Shown here: positions 52,358 to 61,342 of the stretch, piece by piece
Layout: the number at the start of each line of letters is the position of its first letter
Position numbering within the stretch: the stretch's first letter is position 1
From: Pseudooceanicola atlanticus
GTDB lineage: Bacteria > Pseudomonadota > Alphaproteobacteria > Rhodobacterales > Rhodobacteraceae
Length of the DNA: 64,000 nt
Direction of reading: 5' to 3'
Assembly: GCF_000768315.1 (NCBI RefSeq)
Contig: NZ_AQQX01000007.1
Span: 62,001 to 126,000 of the forward strand
Translations under genes and position numbers: made by a program
Notes under the pieces: model-generated
What the model saw: only the letters and a program-made list of their open reading frames with translations
Databases searched by the model: none
Told to the model about the DNA's origin: nothing

Positions 52358-52375
52358 AAAACTGTTGACAGTTTT
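52358..52375. promoter_or_regulatory. GntR-type operator, copy 4, over -35 box
   Basis: AAAACTGTTGACAGTTTT is a perfect 8-2-8 repeat. TTGACA (52365-52370) and TTGAAT (52388-52393), 17 bases apart, make a good promoter for the amidohydrolase at 52448. Confidence 0.82.
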
Positions 52376-52447
52376 GCCTTGGGTGGCTTGAATGCCACCC
52401 AAGGCGCGGGTTTGTCGCGCGGTATCACGTGAAGGAAAGGGCTCTCC

Positions 52448-53134
52448 ATGGCTGGTGAAATCTGGGACAACGTCATCCCCGACGAGGAAAAGAAGGCCTA
52501 TGAGGCTGCGGGCTTCGGCGAGGCCTCGGGTATGGGATCGAATCCGGCCCTTCTGATCATCGACGTGCAGTACCGTACCGTCGGGACGGAGCCCAAACCG
52601 TTCTGGGAGTCGATCAAGGAATTTCCAACCTCCTGCGGCGATGTGGGCTGGAACGCTGTGGCGAACATCAAGAAGCTGCTGGGCACCTTCCGGGAAAACG
52701 ACTGGCCGGTGATCTATCCCTATGTGGCACCGAAGGAATCCTTCGATACCGGCCGACTTGCGGCGAAAGTTCCGGCGCTGATGGGCGTGTCGGCCAAGGG
52801 TTATGAATTCGTGCCGGATTGCGCCCCGCAGGACGGTGATATCCTTCTGCCCAAGCGCCACCCGAGCGCCTTTTTCGGCACGCCGCTGGTCAGCTACCTG
52901 GTAGAGCGTGGCATCGACACGCTGGTGGTGACCGGTTGCACGACCAGCGGCTGTGTCCGAGGCAGTGTCGTCGACGGTTTCGCCTACAATTATCGCTGCG
53001 TCGTTCCTCAGGATGCGGTCTATGACAGGTCCGAGACCTCGCACCTGGTCAACCTGTTCGACATGAACGCGAAATACGCGGACGTCATGCCGACTGACGA
53101 GGTTGTGAAGGGGCTCTCGGCCATCAAGAGCTGA
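52448..53134 (+). CDS. Isochorismatase-family cysteine amidohydrolase
   Basis: This 228-residue protein has the complete Asp-Lys-Cys triad of N-carbamoylsarcosine amidase/nicotinamidase-type enzymes: Asp39 (LIIDVQ), Lys136 (LPKRHPSAFFGT) and Cys169 (TGCTTSGCVRGS). It would hydrolyse an amide or N-carbamoyl product, releasing ammonia. N-carbamoylsarcosine amidase and maleamate amidase are the closest types. Monocistronic, with its own operator and a bidirectional terminator after it. Confidence 0.9.
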   Translation: MAGEIWDNVIPDEEKKAYEAAGFGEASGMGSNPALLIIDVQYRTVGTEPKPFWESIKEFPTSCGDVGWNAVANIKKLLGTFRENDWPVIYPYVAPKESFDTGRLAAKVPALMGVSAKGYEFVPDCAPQDGDILLPKRHPSAFFGTPLVSYLVERGIDTLVVTGCTTSGCVRGSVVDGFAYNYRCVVPQDAVYDRSETSHLVNLFDMNAKYADVMPTDEVVKGLSAIKS

Positions 53135-53171
53135 CGCCTTGGCGCCGGTCTCGGCGCATGGAGGCATGAAA

Positions 53172-53201
53172 AAAGGCCCGGTGGGACGCCACCGGGCCTT
53201 T
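53172..53201. terminator. Bidirectional terminator
   Basis: A perfect 13-bp stem AAAGGCCCGGTGG / CCACCGGGCCTTT with loop GACG, A run before it, between convergent genes ending at 53134 and 53219. Confidence 0.9.
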
Positions 53202-53218
53202 CGCGTTTCCGGCCTGGC

Positions 53219-54721
53219 TCAGAGGGGCGCCGCGACCGTCTTGGTTTCCAGGTAGGCGTTGAAAACATCCTCGCCTTTCTCCCGACCCCAGCCGGATTGG
53301 CGGAATCCGCCGAAGGGCAGGGCGCTGTCGCCTACGAAATGCCGGTTGATCCCGATGGTCCCGGCACGCAGGCGGGCGGCCATCTTGTGGGCATGGCTCA
53401 CATCGCGGGTAAAGATGCTGGCCGCGAGGCCATAGGCGCTGTCGTTCGCCTGTTTGGCGATCGAGTCCAGGTCGTCGTCGTTGAAGCGCAGAACGGACAG
53501 GACCGGGCCGAATACCTCATCGCGGGCAATGGTCGAGTCTTGTACGAGGTCGGCCAGAACGGTCGGGCGGTAGAAATAGCCGTCGCCCTCGATCCCTTCG
53601 CCGCCGGTTACCACGGACGCGCCTTCGCGGATCGCCGTTTCGGTCATGCGCGCCACGCGTTCGCGGTGATCAGAGGTGATGAGCGGGCCCATCTGCGTCT
53701 CTGCGTCGAAGCCGTAGCCGACTTTCAAAGCGTCAGCTGCCGATGCGACACCGTCCACGACTTTGTCGAAGACCTTTTCGTGCACATACATCCGCGATCC
53801 GGCAGTACAAATCTGACCTGCACCAGAGAAGATCCCGGCCGACAAGGCGGGCAACGCGATGTCCAGATCGGCATCAGGCAGGACGATCATCGGGCTCTTG
53901 CCGCCAAGTTCCAGCGTCACCCTTTTCAGGTTGCTGTCCGCTGCTGCCTTGGCGATGGCCCGGCCGACGCCGGTGGAGCCGGTGAAGGCAATCTTGTCGA
54001 TGTCTGGGTGGGAGGACATGGCCGCGCCGACCTCCGCCCCGCCCAGAACGACGTTGAAGACGCCTTCGGGGATCCCCGCCTCGAGCGCGAGTTCAGCGAG
54101 GAAGAGCGCTGTCAGAGGTGTCTGCTCGGCCGGTTTCAGGACGATGGTACAGCCTGCGGCCAAGGCCGGGGCGACCTTCCAGATGGCCATCATCAGCGGC
54201 CCGTTCCACGGGACGATCTGCGCCACGACGCCAACCGGATCGCGTAGGGTATAGGCGTGCCATTCGCCGGGCGAGGATACGGGCACCGTCTTGCCCGTCA
54301 GCTTGGTCGGCCAGCCAGCCATGTAGCGCAGCATGTCCACCGAACCGGCCACGTGGGCCATGCGGATGGCGCCGATCGGCAGGCCGATATTAAGCGTTTC
54401 GAGTTCGGTGAAGGTCTCGGAATGCTGTTCCAGAAGGTCAGCGAATTTCCAGATGACCTTGGTGCGCTCGTTGGGCTTCATGTTGCGCCAGGGGCCTGCC
54501 TCGAAGGCGGTACGGGCGGCGGCGACCGCAGCGTCGACATCGGCGGCGCTGCCCTGCGGAACTTCGGCCACGGTGGTGCCGCGGCCCGGGTCCCGGACGG
54601 TCGTCGATGCGCCGGAGGTGCCTGGCGTCATCTTGCCGCCGACGAAGTGGCCGAGGCTGCGCTTCAGAAAGGCCCGGGTATCGTCACCCAGGCTGGGCGA
54701 CGGGGGTGTCGCGATATTCAT
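53219..54721 (-). CDS. NAD(P)-dependent aldehyde dehydrogenase
   Basis: This 500-residue ALDH has FTGSTGVGRAIAKAA, the catalytic Glu in VTLELGGKSP and the catalytic Cys in SGAGQICTAGSRM, and ends FGGFRQSGWGREKGEDVFNAYLETKTV. It oxidises an aldehyde to the acid. It follows the alcohol dehydrogenase by 10 bases, so the pair would convert a primary alcohol to an acid in two steps. Confidence 0.95.
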   Translation of the reverse strand: MNIATPPSPSLGDDTRAFLKRSLGHFVGGKMTPGTSGASTTVRDPGRGTTVAEVPQGSAADVDAAVAAARTAFEAGPWRNMKPNERTKVIWKFADLLEQHSETFTELETLNIGLPIGAIRMAHVAGSVDMLRYMAGWPTKLTGKTVPVSSPGEWHAYTLRDPVGVVAQIVPWNGPLMMAIWKVAPALAAGCTIVLKPAEQTPLTALFLAELALEAGIPEGVFNVVLGGAEVGAAMSSHPDIDKIAFTGSTGVGRAIAKAAADSNLKRVTLELGGKSPMIVLPDADLDIALPALSAGIFSGAGQICTAGSRMYVHEKVFDKVVDGVASAADALKVGYGFDAETQMGPLITSDHRERVARMTETAIREGASVVTGGEGIEGDGYFYRPTVLADLVQDSTIARDEVFGPVLSVLRFNDDDLDSIAKQANDSAYGLAASIFTRDVSHAHKMAARLRAGTIGINRHFVGDSALPFGGFRQSGWGREKGEDVFNAYLETKTVAAPL

Positions 54722-54731
54722 TGGGGTCTCC

Positions 54732-55817
54732 TTACAGGCGGAAATCGATCAGCTGACGCACTGGTGCGCCGCTTTTCAGGTTTGCGAAGGCTTCGTTGAT
54801 CTCGGACAGGTCGATCCGGCTAGAGATCAGGTGGTCGAGGTCGAGGCGCCCCTGTTGGTAGAAGTTCAGCAGGTTCGGAATATCGACGCGGAACCGGTTG
54901 GACCCCATGGAAGAACCTTGTATTTTCCGGTCCTTGATGAAGAACGACGCCTCAAGCTCAAGCTTCTCTCCGGGTTTGAACATGCCGAGGATCGTTGCGG
55001 TCCCGCCCATACGGAGCATCGCGAAGGCCTGTTCGGCCGTGGGCTTGAGGCCAAGCGCCTCGAAGGAATATTGCACCCCGCCATCAGTCATCTCGATCAC
55101 CTTGGCGACCGGGTCTTCCTTGCCAGCATTGATGACATCCGTAGCGCCGAGCGTCTTGGCAAGCTCAAGCTTGCTGTCCAGCATGTCGACAGCGATGATC
55201 CGGCCAGCGCCTGCGATCCGGGCGCCGCTGATGACCGACAGCCCCACGCCGCCACAACCGATCACGACAACTGTCGCGCCGGGTTCGACCTCGGCCGCGT
55301 GGATGACCGCACCAACACCCGTCAACACGCCGCAACCGACCAAAGCCGCGCGGTCCAGCGGGATTTCCGGGTCGATCTTCACCACGGCGTTCTCGTGTAC
55401 CAGCATCTGCTCGGCAAAGGCCGACAGGCTGGAGGATTGGTGCAGCACCTCGCCGTTCAGCGAATAGCGGCGGGCAGCGCCCCAGGGCAGCTTGATATCC
55501 GTCGACTCGCAGAGGTTCGGGTGGCCGGTGACGCATTGCGAACAGGTACCGCAGAATACGGAAAGACAGCCGACGACATGATCGCCGGGTTTGACGTAGG
55601 TAACGTCTTCGCCAACCGCTTCGACGATGCCCGAGGCCTCGTGGCCAGGGATGTAGGGCAGGGGATGCGGGTAGGTGCCGTCGTGAATATGCAGGTCTGA
55701 ATGACAGATGCCGGCATAGGCCGTGTTAACAAGAACCTCCCGGTTTTTCGGTTTGAAGACGGTGACATCCTCGATGGTGATCGGGTCTCCGTGCTTCCAG
55801 ACAACGGCTGCTTTCAT
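54732..55817 (-). CDS. Zinc-dependent alcohol dehydrogenase
   Basis: This 361-residue MDR protein has catalytic zinc ligands in GICHSDLH and GHEASGIVEAVGE, the structural zinc cysteines in CGTCSQCVTGHPNLC, and the cofactor motif IGCGGVGLSVISGARIAGA. It resembles class III/aryl-type ADHs. The start MKAAVVW at 55817 has GAAGGAAAC before it; the frame is open to 55898. It shares a divergent promoter region and operator with the ABC permease operon. Confidence 0.93.
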   Translation of the reverse strand: MKAAVVWKHGDPITIEDVTVFKPKNREVLVNTAYAGICHSDLHIHDGTYPHPLPYIPGHEASGIVEAVGEDVTYVKPGDHVVGCLSVFCGTCSQCVTGHPNLCESTDIKLPWGAARRYSLNGEVLHQSSSLSAFAEQMLVHENAVVKIDPEIPLDRAALVGCGVLTGVGAVIHAAEVEPGATVVVIGCGGVGLSVISGARIAGAGRIIAVDMLDSKLELAKTLGATDVINAGKEDPVAKVIEMTDGGVQYSFEALGLKPTAEQAFAMLRMGGTATILGMFKPGEKLELEASFFIKDRKIQGSSMGSNRFRVDIPNLLNFYQQGRLDLDHLISSRIDLSEINEAFANLKSGAPVRQLIDFRL

Positions 55818-55938
55818 CTTGTTTCCTTCGATTGGTTGACGCTTCGAACCCACGACGCGCGGCGTCGCTTGGCCGGTAGCGACTAGGTTTTGAGCCATAT
55901 CGCTTGAAACGAAGCCTAGAGTGCGATGCTCGGTATGT

Positions 55939-55954
55939 CTACTGTTGACAGTTT
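55939..55954. promoter_or_regulatory. GntR-type operator, copy 5, divergent promoter
   Basis: CTACTGTTGACAGTTT matches 14 of 16 bases. TTGACA (55945-55950) and TAGCCT (55968-55973), 17 bases apart, form a plus-strand promoter for the ABC permeases; the same TAGCCT follows copy 1. Position between divergent operons suits control of the ADH-ALDH pair too. Confidence 0.78.
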
Positions 55955-56054
55955 GCGAGGTGCTTTCTAGCCTCGACCCATATCAAGTTCTGCCCAAGCT
56001 ATGGTCACACCCGGGATCGGGGCGGGAAAAACAAGACAATGGGGATGGGGGTGC

Positions 56055-56972
56055 ATGGCACGTTTCCTGCTCAAACGCATATTGCAATCGGTGCTCACCG
56101 TGTTCGGGGTGATCACGGCGGCCTTCTTTCTGGTCAGGCTTGCCGGTGATCCGGCGGTTCTCTTGCTGCCAATCGAAGCGTCGGCCGAAGATATCGAACG
56201 GATCCGGGCCGCCCTGGGTCTGGATCAGCCGCTGATCGTTCAATACATCCGGTTCCTCGGGGACGCCGTTCGAGGCGACTTCGGGGATAGCCTGCGGCAG
56301 GGCACATCAGCCATGGCGTTGGTGCTGGAACGTGTTCCGGCAACGCTGGAACTGGCGCTGACGTCGTTCTTCGTCGGGATCGGACTGGCCTTCGTGCTGG
56401 GGATCCTGATGCGGATGACGCGGGTGCGATGGCTGCGGGAGCTGATCACCTGGATCGCACTTGGCCGCCAGGCGATCCCGCTGTTTTCGTTCGGTCTGTT
56501 GCTGATCCTGATCTTCTCGATCTGGCTGAAATGGCTGCCGACCTTCGGGCGCGGCACGTGGCAACATCTGGTGCTCCCTGCGCTGACCCTCGGGACTTAC
56601 GAGCTTGCGCTGTACCTGCGGCTCTTCAATGCTTCGCTCGCGTCCGAACAGCGGCTGGACTACGTACGCACCGCCTACGCCAAGGGGCAGGGACATCTGA
56701 AAGTTCTCCTGCGCCACATGCTGCCGAACGCGCTTCTGCCGCTTGTCACCGTGGCCGGCATCAACCTCGGCCTGTTGTTGGGCGGGACAGTTGTGACGGA
56801 AACCGTCTTCAGCTGGCCAGGCGTTGGTCGTCTGATCGTGCAATCGGTCAGCCAGCGTGACTTCCCCGTGATCCTGGCCGGGACGTTCCTGATCTCGGTG
56901 ATGTTCGTGATAATCAATCTGCTGGTCGATATCCTTTACGGGTTCCTCGATCCGCGTGTGAGGATGACCTGA
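56055..56972 (+). CDS. Peptide-type ABC transporter permease, DppB-like
   Basis: This 305-residue permease starts MARFLLKRILQSVLTVFGVITAAFFLVRLAGDP, the classical DppB N-terminus, and has the EAA loop around YVRTAYAKGQGHLKVLLRHMLPNALLPLVT. The ATG at 56055 gives this start; the frame is open to 56001 but without family similarity. It pairs with the next gene and with the binding protein at 39914. Confidence 0.95.
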   Translation: MARFLLKRILQSVLTVFGVITAAFFLVRLAGDPAVLLLPIEASAEDIERIRAALGLDQPLIVQYIRFLGDAVRGDFGDSLRQGTSAMALVLERVPATLELALTSFFVGIGLAFVLGILMRMTRVRWLRELITWIALGRQAIPLFSFGLLLILIFSIWLKWLPTFGRGTWQHLVLPALTLGTYELALYLRLFNASLASEQRLDYVRTAYAKGQGHLKVLLRHMLPNALLPLVTVAGINLGLLLGGTVVTETVFSWPGVGRLIVQSVSQRDFPVILAGTFLISVMFVIINLLVDILYGFLDPRVRMT

Positions 56973-57802
56973 TGCCCAAGTTCAATCTTTCCCAGGCCAC
57001 GGCCGTAACGCTGCTGGCCATCATGGTGGTGCTGATTATCATCGTGCCGCTTCTTCCGGGCTACGACCCCTACAAACAGGACCTCGGTGGAGCTTTGCTG
57101 CCGATGGGCGGTGAGAATTTCCGCGGCGACTTCTACCTGCTGGGTACCGATACGCTGGGCCGCGACATGCTGGATCGCCTGGCTCTGGCTGGGCAGGTGT
57201 CGGCCCTGATCGGGCTGAGCGCCGTGATGGTGAGCCTGTTCATCGGTGTCACCCTGGGCCTGATCGCCGGATATTTCCGCGGCCCGGTCGAGAATGTCAT
57301 AATGGGTCTGGCCGACCTTCAGCTTTCGATCCCCAGGGTGCTGCTGCTGATCGCCGTGACAGCCATCATCGGGCCGAGCGTGACGAACCTTGCCCTGCTT
57401 CTGGGCCTGACCAGCTGGGTCGCCTATGGCCGCGTGGCACGGGGCATGACGCTCAGCCTGCGCGAGCGCGAGTTCATCCTGTCGGCCCGCACGCAAGGCT
57501 CCACCGCGACGTGGAACATCCGCAAGCATCTGCTGCCGAACGTATTGCCGCAGATGCTGATCGTGGGGTCCTACGAATTCGGCATGATCATCGTGATGGA
57601 GGCATCGCTGTCCTATCTCGGCCTAGGTGTTCAGCCGCCGCTGCCCTCCTGGGGCATGATGGTGAGCGAAGGGCAGAACTACCTCGCCCTGGCGCCGCAT
57701 CTGGCGATCCTGCCGAGCATTGCGCTCTTTATCCTCGTGGCGGGCTTCCAGTTCCTGTCGCAGGCCTTCACCCGCGAAAATGAACTGGAACTGGTGGCAT
57801 GA
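56972..57802 (+). CDS. Peptide-type ABC transporter permease, DppC-like
   Basis: This 276-residue DppC-type permease has the usual LGTDTLGRDMLDRLALAGQVSALIG, the EAA loop REREFILSARTQGSTATWNIRKHLLPNVLPQ, and GLGVQPPLPSWGMMVSEGQNYL. TGATG overlap with the previous gene. Confidence 0.95.
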   Translation: MPKFNLSQATAVTLLAIMVVLIIIVPLLPGYDPYKQDLGGALLPMGGENFRGDFYLLGTDTLGRDMLDRLALAGQVSALIGLSAVMVSLFIGVTLGLIAGYFRGPVENVIMGLADLQLSIPRVLLLIAVTAIIGPSVTNLALLLGLTSWVAYGRVARGMTLSLREREFILSARTQGSTATWNIRKHLLPNVLPQMLIVGSYEFGMIIVMEASLSYLGLGVQPPLPSWGMMVSEGQNYLALAPHLAILPSIALFILVAGFQFLSQAFTRENELELVA

Positions 57803-59871
57803 AGGACGGAACTATGACGCTTGAAGATACCCCGACCGGTCAGAATTCCGACGTGATGGTGTTGCAGGTCGAAAACCTGTCCATCGACGCCGTCACCCCC
57901 AAGGGTGTGACGCACTTGGTGCAGAACATCAGCTTTGAAGTCCGCGAGAACGAAGTGCTGGGCATCGTGGGGGAATCCGGATCGGGCAAGAGCCTGACGA
58001 TGCTCGCCGTGCTGGGCCTGCTGGGGCCGAACCTCAAGATCGTGTCGGGCAGCATCCGCCTGCGTGGTCGCGAGGTGACCGACCTGTCCTTCGAGGAGAT
58101 GCAGAAGCTGCGCGGCAAGGCGATGTCCATTGTCTTCCAGGACCCGCTGACGACGCTGAACCCGGTTCTGCGCATCGGCAAGCAGATCGGAGAGGCAGTG
58201 CAGTTGCACAATCCCGATTACTCCAAGGATCAGGTCAAGGCGCGGGTGATCGAGTTGCTGACGCTTGTCGGCATGCCCAACCCGGAAAAGCGCTATTCGC
58301 AGTTCCCGAACGAGTTCTCGGGCGGGATGCGCCAACGCGTGGTGATCGCGATCGCCATGGCGAACGAACCCGACCTGCTGATCGCTGACGAACCGACCAC
58401 GGCTCTGGATGTGACGATCCAGGCGCAGGTGATGAACGTGCTGGCCGAGGTGCGTGAACGCACAGGGGCGGCCATGGTACTCATTACCCATGACCTTGGT
58501 CTTGTTGCGGAAAATGCCGACCGCATTGCCGTTATGTATGCCGGTCGCATGATGGAAGAGGCTCCCGCTAAAGAGATTTTCGAACGTCCGACCCATCCCT
58601 ATACCGCCGGCCTGATCGCCAGCCTTCCACAGCTCGATCACCGGGTGGAGGAACTCTATTCGATCCCCGGCTTCGTGCCTGACCTGTCGAACAGGCCTTC
58701 GGGCTGCGTCTTTCATCCGCGCTGCGCCATTGGCGGAAAGCGGCCGCCTTGCCTCGAAAAACGGCCCGAGCTTGCCCCGGCTGGCGAAGGACGCCGTGTT
58801 GCCTGTCATTTCCACGAGGAAACGGCGGCCTGGCGCGACGAACAGATGCGCAAGATGGCAGCGCCGGAAAACACCGCCGTTGCCCATGACGGGCCGCGCA
58901 AGAACGCATTGCTGATCGCCGAAAATCTAGAAAAGACCTTCGATGTCCGGGGCGGCCTGTGGAGCAAGCAGAAGCTCCATGCGCTCAAGGACGTCTCCTT
59001 CGAATTGCAGGCTGGCACGACGTTGGGCGTGGTCGGTGAATCCGGTTGCGGAAAGTCCACGCTGGCCAAGGTCATGCTCCGTCTGCTCGAAGCGTCGGGC
59101 GGTGAGGTCTACCTGAACGGCAAGAAGTTCTTCTCGCATCGCGGGCCCAGTCTGCGGCGTGCACGGAAGAACCTTCAGGTGGTATTCCAGGACCCGTATT
59201 CGTCGCTGGACCCGCGCATGAAAATCCACGAGATCATCGCCGAACCGCTGCGGATCAATGGTGGGTACTCTGCCGATCGGGTGAACGAGTTGCTGGCGCA
59301 TGTCGGCCTGACGCCCGAGGCAGGGCTGCGGCGACCGCCGGAATTCTCGGGTGGCCAGCGACAGCGGATCGCGATTGCACGGGCGCTGGCGCTGAACCCT
59401 GACGTACTGATACTGGACGAGGCCGTGTCGGCGCTCGACGTCTCGATCCAGGCGCAAGTCATCAACCTTCTCAAGGATTTGCAGGCCGAACTTAACCTGA
59501 CTTACGTCTTCATCTCGCACGACCTGTCCGTCGTGCGGCATATCTCGGACGAGGTGGCGGTGATGTATCTGGGGCGGGTGATCGAAGCAGGCAAGGTCGA
59601 CCAGGTCTTCGATGCCCCGGCGCATCCCTATACCAAGGCCCTGCTCGATGCGATCCCCAAGCCTGACCGGGACGAAGCCGTCGAACGGTTCACCGCCGAA
59701 GGCGACCTGCCGGACCCGATGAGGCCCCCGACCGGCTGCAAGTTCCGCACCCGCTGTCCGCTGGCGCGGGAGGCCTGCAAGGGCGAAGACCCCGAGCTGA
59801 TCGCGCGGGACGGGACGGATCACCCCTCCGCCTGCCTGTTCCCGCTGACGCGTGACGCGGTCCCGGCCTGA
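57799..59871 (+). CDS. Fused ABC transporter ATPase, DppD-DppF type
   Basis: This 690-residue protein contains two complete ATPase domains. Domain 1 (about 10-270): Walker [10 protein letters not shown], signature [10 protein letters not shown], Walker [13 protein letters not shown]. Domain 2 (about 365-640): [32 protein letters not shown]. Each ends in the oligopeptide-transport Cys-rich segment ([25 protein letters not shown]). The pair makes a self-sufficient motor for the DppBC-type permease. Start at 57799 overlaps the permease stop; ATG at 57814 with AAGGACGG upstream is an alternative. Confidence 0.95.
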   Translation: MKDGTMTLEDTPTGQNSDVMVLQVENLSIDAVTPKGVTHLVQNISFEVRENEVLGIVGESGSGKSLTMLAVLGLLGPNLKIVSGSIRLRGREVTDLSFEEMQKLRGKAMSIVFQDPLTTLNPVLRIGKQIGEAVQLHNPDYSKDQVKARVIELLTLVGMPNPEKRYSQFPNEFSGGMRQRVVIAIAMANEPDLLIADEPTTALDVTIQAQVMNVLAEVRERTGAAMVLITHDLGLVAENADRIAVMYAGRMMEEAPAKEIFERPTHPYTAGLIASLPQLDHRVEELYSIPGFVPDLSNRPSGCVFHPRCAIGGKRPPCLEKRPELAPAGEGRRVACHFHEETAAWRDEQMRKMAAPENTAVAHDGPRKNALLIAENLEKTFDVRGGLWSKQKLHALKDVSFELQAGTTLGVVGESGCGKSTLAKVMLRLLEASGGEVYLNGKKFFSHRGPSLRRARKNLQVVFQDPYSSLDPRMKIHEIIAEPLRINGGYSADRVNELLAHVGLTPEAGLRRPPEFSGGQRQRIAIARALALNPDVLILDEAVSALDVSIQAQVINLLKDLQAELNLTYVFISHDLSVVRHISDEVAVMYLGRVIEAGKVDQVFDAPAHPYTKALLDAIPKPDRDEAVERFTAEGDLPDPMRPPTGCKFRTRCPLAREACKGEDPELIARDGTDHPSACLFPLTRDAVPA

Positions 59872-59918
59872 TCGGTCGGGGCGCGCGCCCTGACGGGCGG
59901 CGCGGCATTCGAGAAAAG

Positions 59919-59953
59919 AAAACCACCCCGGCCAAGCGGCACGGGGTGGTTTT
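59919..59953. terminator. Bidirectional terminator
   Basis: A perfect 12-bp stem AAAACCACCCCG / CGGGGTGGTTTT with an 11-base loop between convergent operons ending at 59871 and 59975. Confidence 0.9.
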
Positions 59954-59974
59954 CGGTTCGGCGGATGAGACGCG

Positions 59975-61342
59975 TCAGGCGTTCAGACCAGCCTTGCGCC
60001 CCAGGACCACGGCCGCCAGCAATCCGTTGCCGGACAGGTAGCCATAATCGCCGGTGCCGGAAACGCCGGTTGCGGCCCCGCCCACGGCATAGAGATTGTC
60101 GAAGACACCGCCTCCGTTCCGTTTCACGCGCGCATCGGGTGTCACGTCCAACCCGCCCTGGGTGTGGAAGAGCGTGCCGGTGACGCGTACGGCGCAGTAG
60201 GGAGCCTTGAGCGCCTTGTCAGCGTCAAAGCTGCGGCCGAAAGGGTCTTCACCCTGTCCGATCCCCGCCATCGTGGTTTCAAGTGCATCGACGGGCAGGC
60301 GGCATTTCCCGGCCAATTCGGCGATCGTGTCTGCCGTCAGTATGGCGCCCTGCGCTTCGGCGTCTTGGAAATCGGCGAATTGGCGCGCGATCCCGGCGAT
60401 ACGGTCGTCGAAAATGGCCCAGGCAATGCCTTCGGGCTGGGCCAGCACGGCGCGCGCAGCCTCGGAATAGCCCTGCATTTCGTTCCAAAAGCGTTTGCCC
60501 TCGATATTCACCTGAACGCCGCCTTCGGTGATGACGGCCCAGGAAATCAGGATGCCATGGGGGTGCGCCACGTTGCCATGACCCTGGTAGGCCCCCAGAT
60601 GGTCCGTGGCTGCGCCAAGCGCTTCGCCCCAGCGGATCGCGTCGCCGCGATTGCCAGTATGGCCGAAATAGATCGCATCCTCGATCTCGGGCATGTAGCG
60701 GCCCACCATCTCGCGATTGCCGCCAAAGCCGTTGCACGCAAGGATAAGGGCGTCGCAGCCGATCTGTTCGGTCGACCCGTCCGGCAGGACCGATGTGACA
60801 CCCACGACTTTACCGTCCTCGGAAGCATGCAGTTGTTCGACGCGCCGCTCCGTGACGATGGGAATGCCTTGTGCCTCCAATGTGGCGCGCAGCCGGTCGA
60901 CCAGTTCACGGCCCGCGCGCGAGGGCAAGCCATGCATGCGCCGCCGTGAATGGCCCGGATAACTGAAATCCGACACGACCGAGAAGGGTAGGTCATAGTT
61001 GTCCGTCAACCAGTCGATCACCTCCGCCGCGCCGCCCGCCAGGGCCGCGACGAGGTCGGGATCGTTCTTGCCCTTTGCCTTGTCCATGATGTCCTGGGCG
61101 AAAAGCTCTGCGTTGTCCTCGATGCCGGCCTCGCGCTGCACGCGGGTGCCGGGCGCGGGGATCAATCCGGCGGACAGGGCGGTCGAACCCGAGGGGACCG
61201 CGTCGGCCTCCAGCACGATGACCTCGCGGCCGCGTTCATGGGCGGTCAGGGCCGCGATCATGCCCGCCGCGCCGGAGCCGATGACTAGCACTTCGGCGGA
61301 CACCTCGAACCCGTCTGACGGCGGGGGCAGCAGGTCGGTCAT
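59975..61342 (-). CDS. FAD-dependent oxidoreductase, fumarate reductase/ketosteroid dehydrogenase family
   Basis: This 455-residue flavoprotein has VLVIGSGAAGMIAALTAHERGREVIVLEA, SGSTALSAGLIPA, LACNGFGGNREMVGRYMPEI, and the C-terminal FAD site VGGAATGVSGTGDYGYLSGNGLLAAVVLGRKAG. It belongs to the FAD_binding_2 group of soluble flavoprotein subunits that add or remove hydrogen at a C=C bond next to a carbonyl. Last gene of the minus operon, overlapping the lyase gene by 4 bases. Confidence 0.9.
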   Translation of the reverse strand: MTDLLPPPSDGFEVSAEVLVIGSGAAGMIAALTAHERGREVIVLEADAVPSGSTALSAGLIPAPGTRVQREAGIEDNAELFAQDIMDKAKGKNDPDLVAALAGGAAEVIDWLTDNYDLPFSVVSDFSYPGHSRRRMHGLPSRAGRELVDRLRATLEAQGIPIVTERRVEQLHASEDGKVVGVTSVLPDGSTEQIGCDALILACNGFGGNREMVGRYMPEIEDAIYFGHTGNRGDAIRWGEALGAATDHLGAYQGHGNVAHPHGILISWAVITEGGVQVNIEGKRFWNEMQGYSEAARAVLAQPEGIAWAIFDDRIAGIARQFADFQDAEAQGAILTADTIAELAGKCRLPVDALETTMAGIGQGEDPFGRSFDADKALKAPYCAVRVTGTLFHTQGGLDVTPDARVKRNGGGVFDNLYAVGGAATGVSGTGDYGYLSGNGLLAAVVLGRKAGLNA

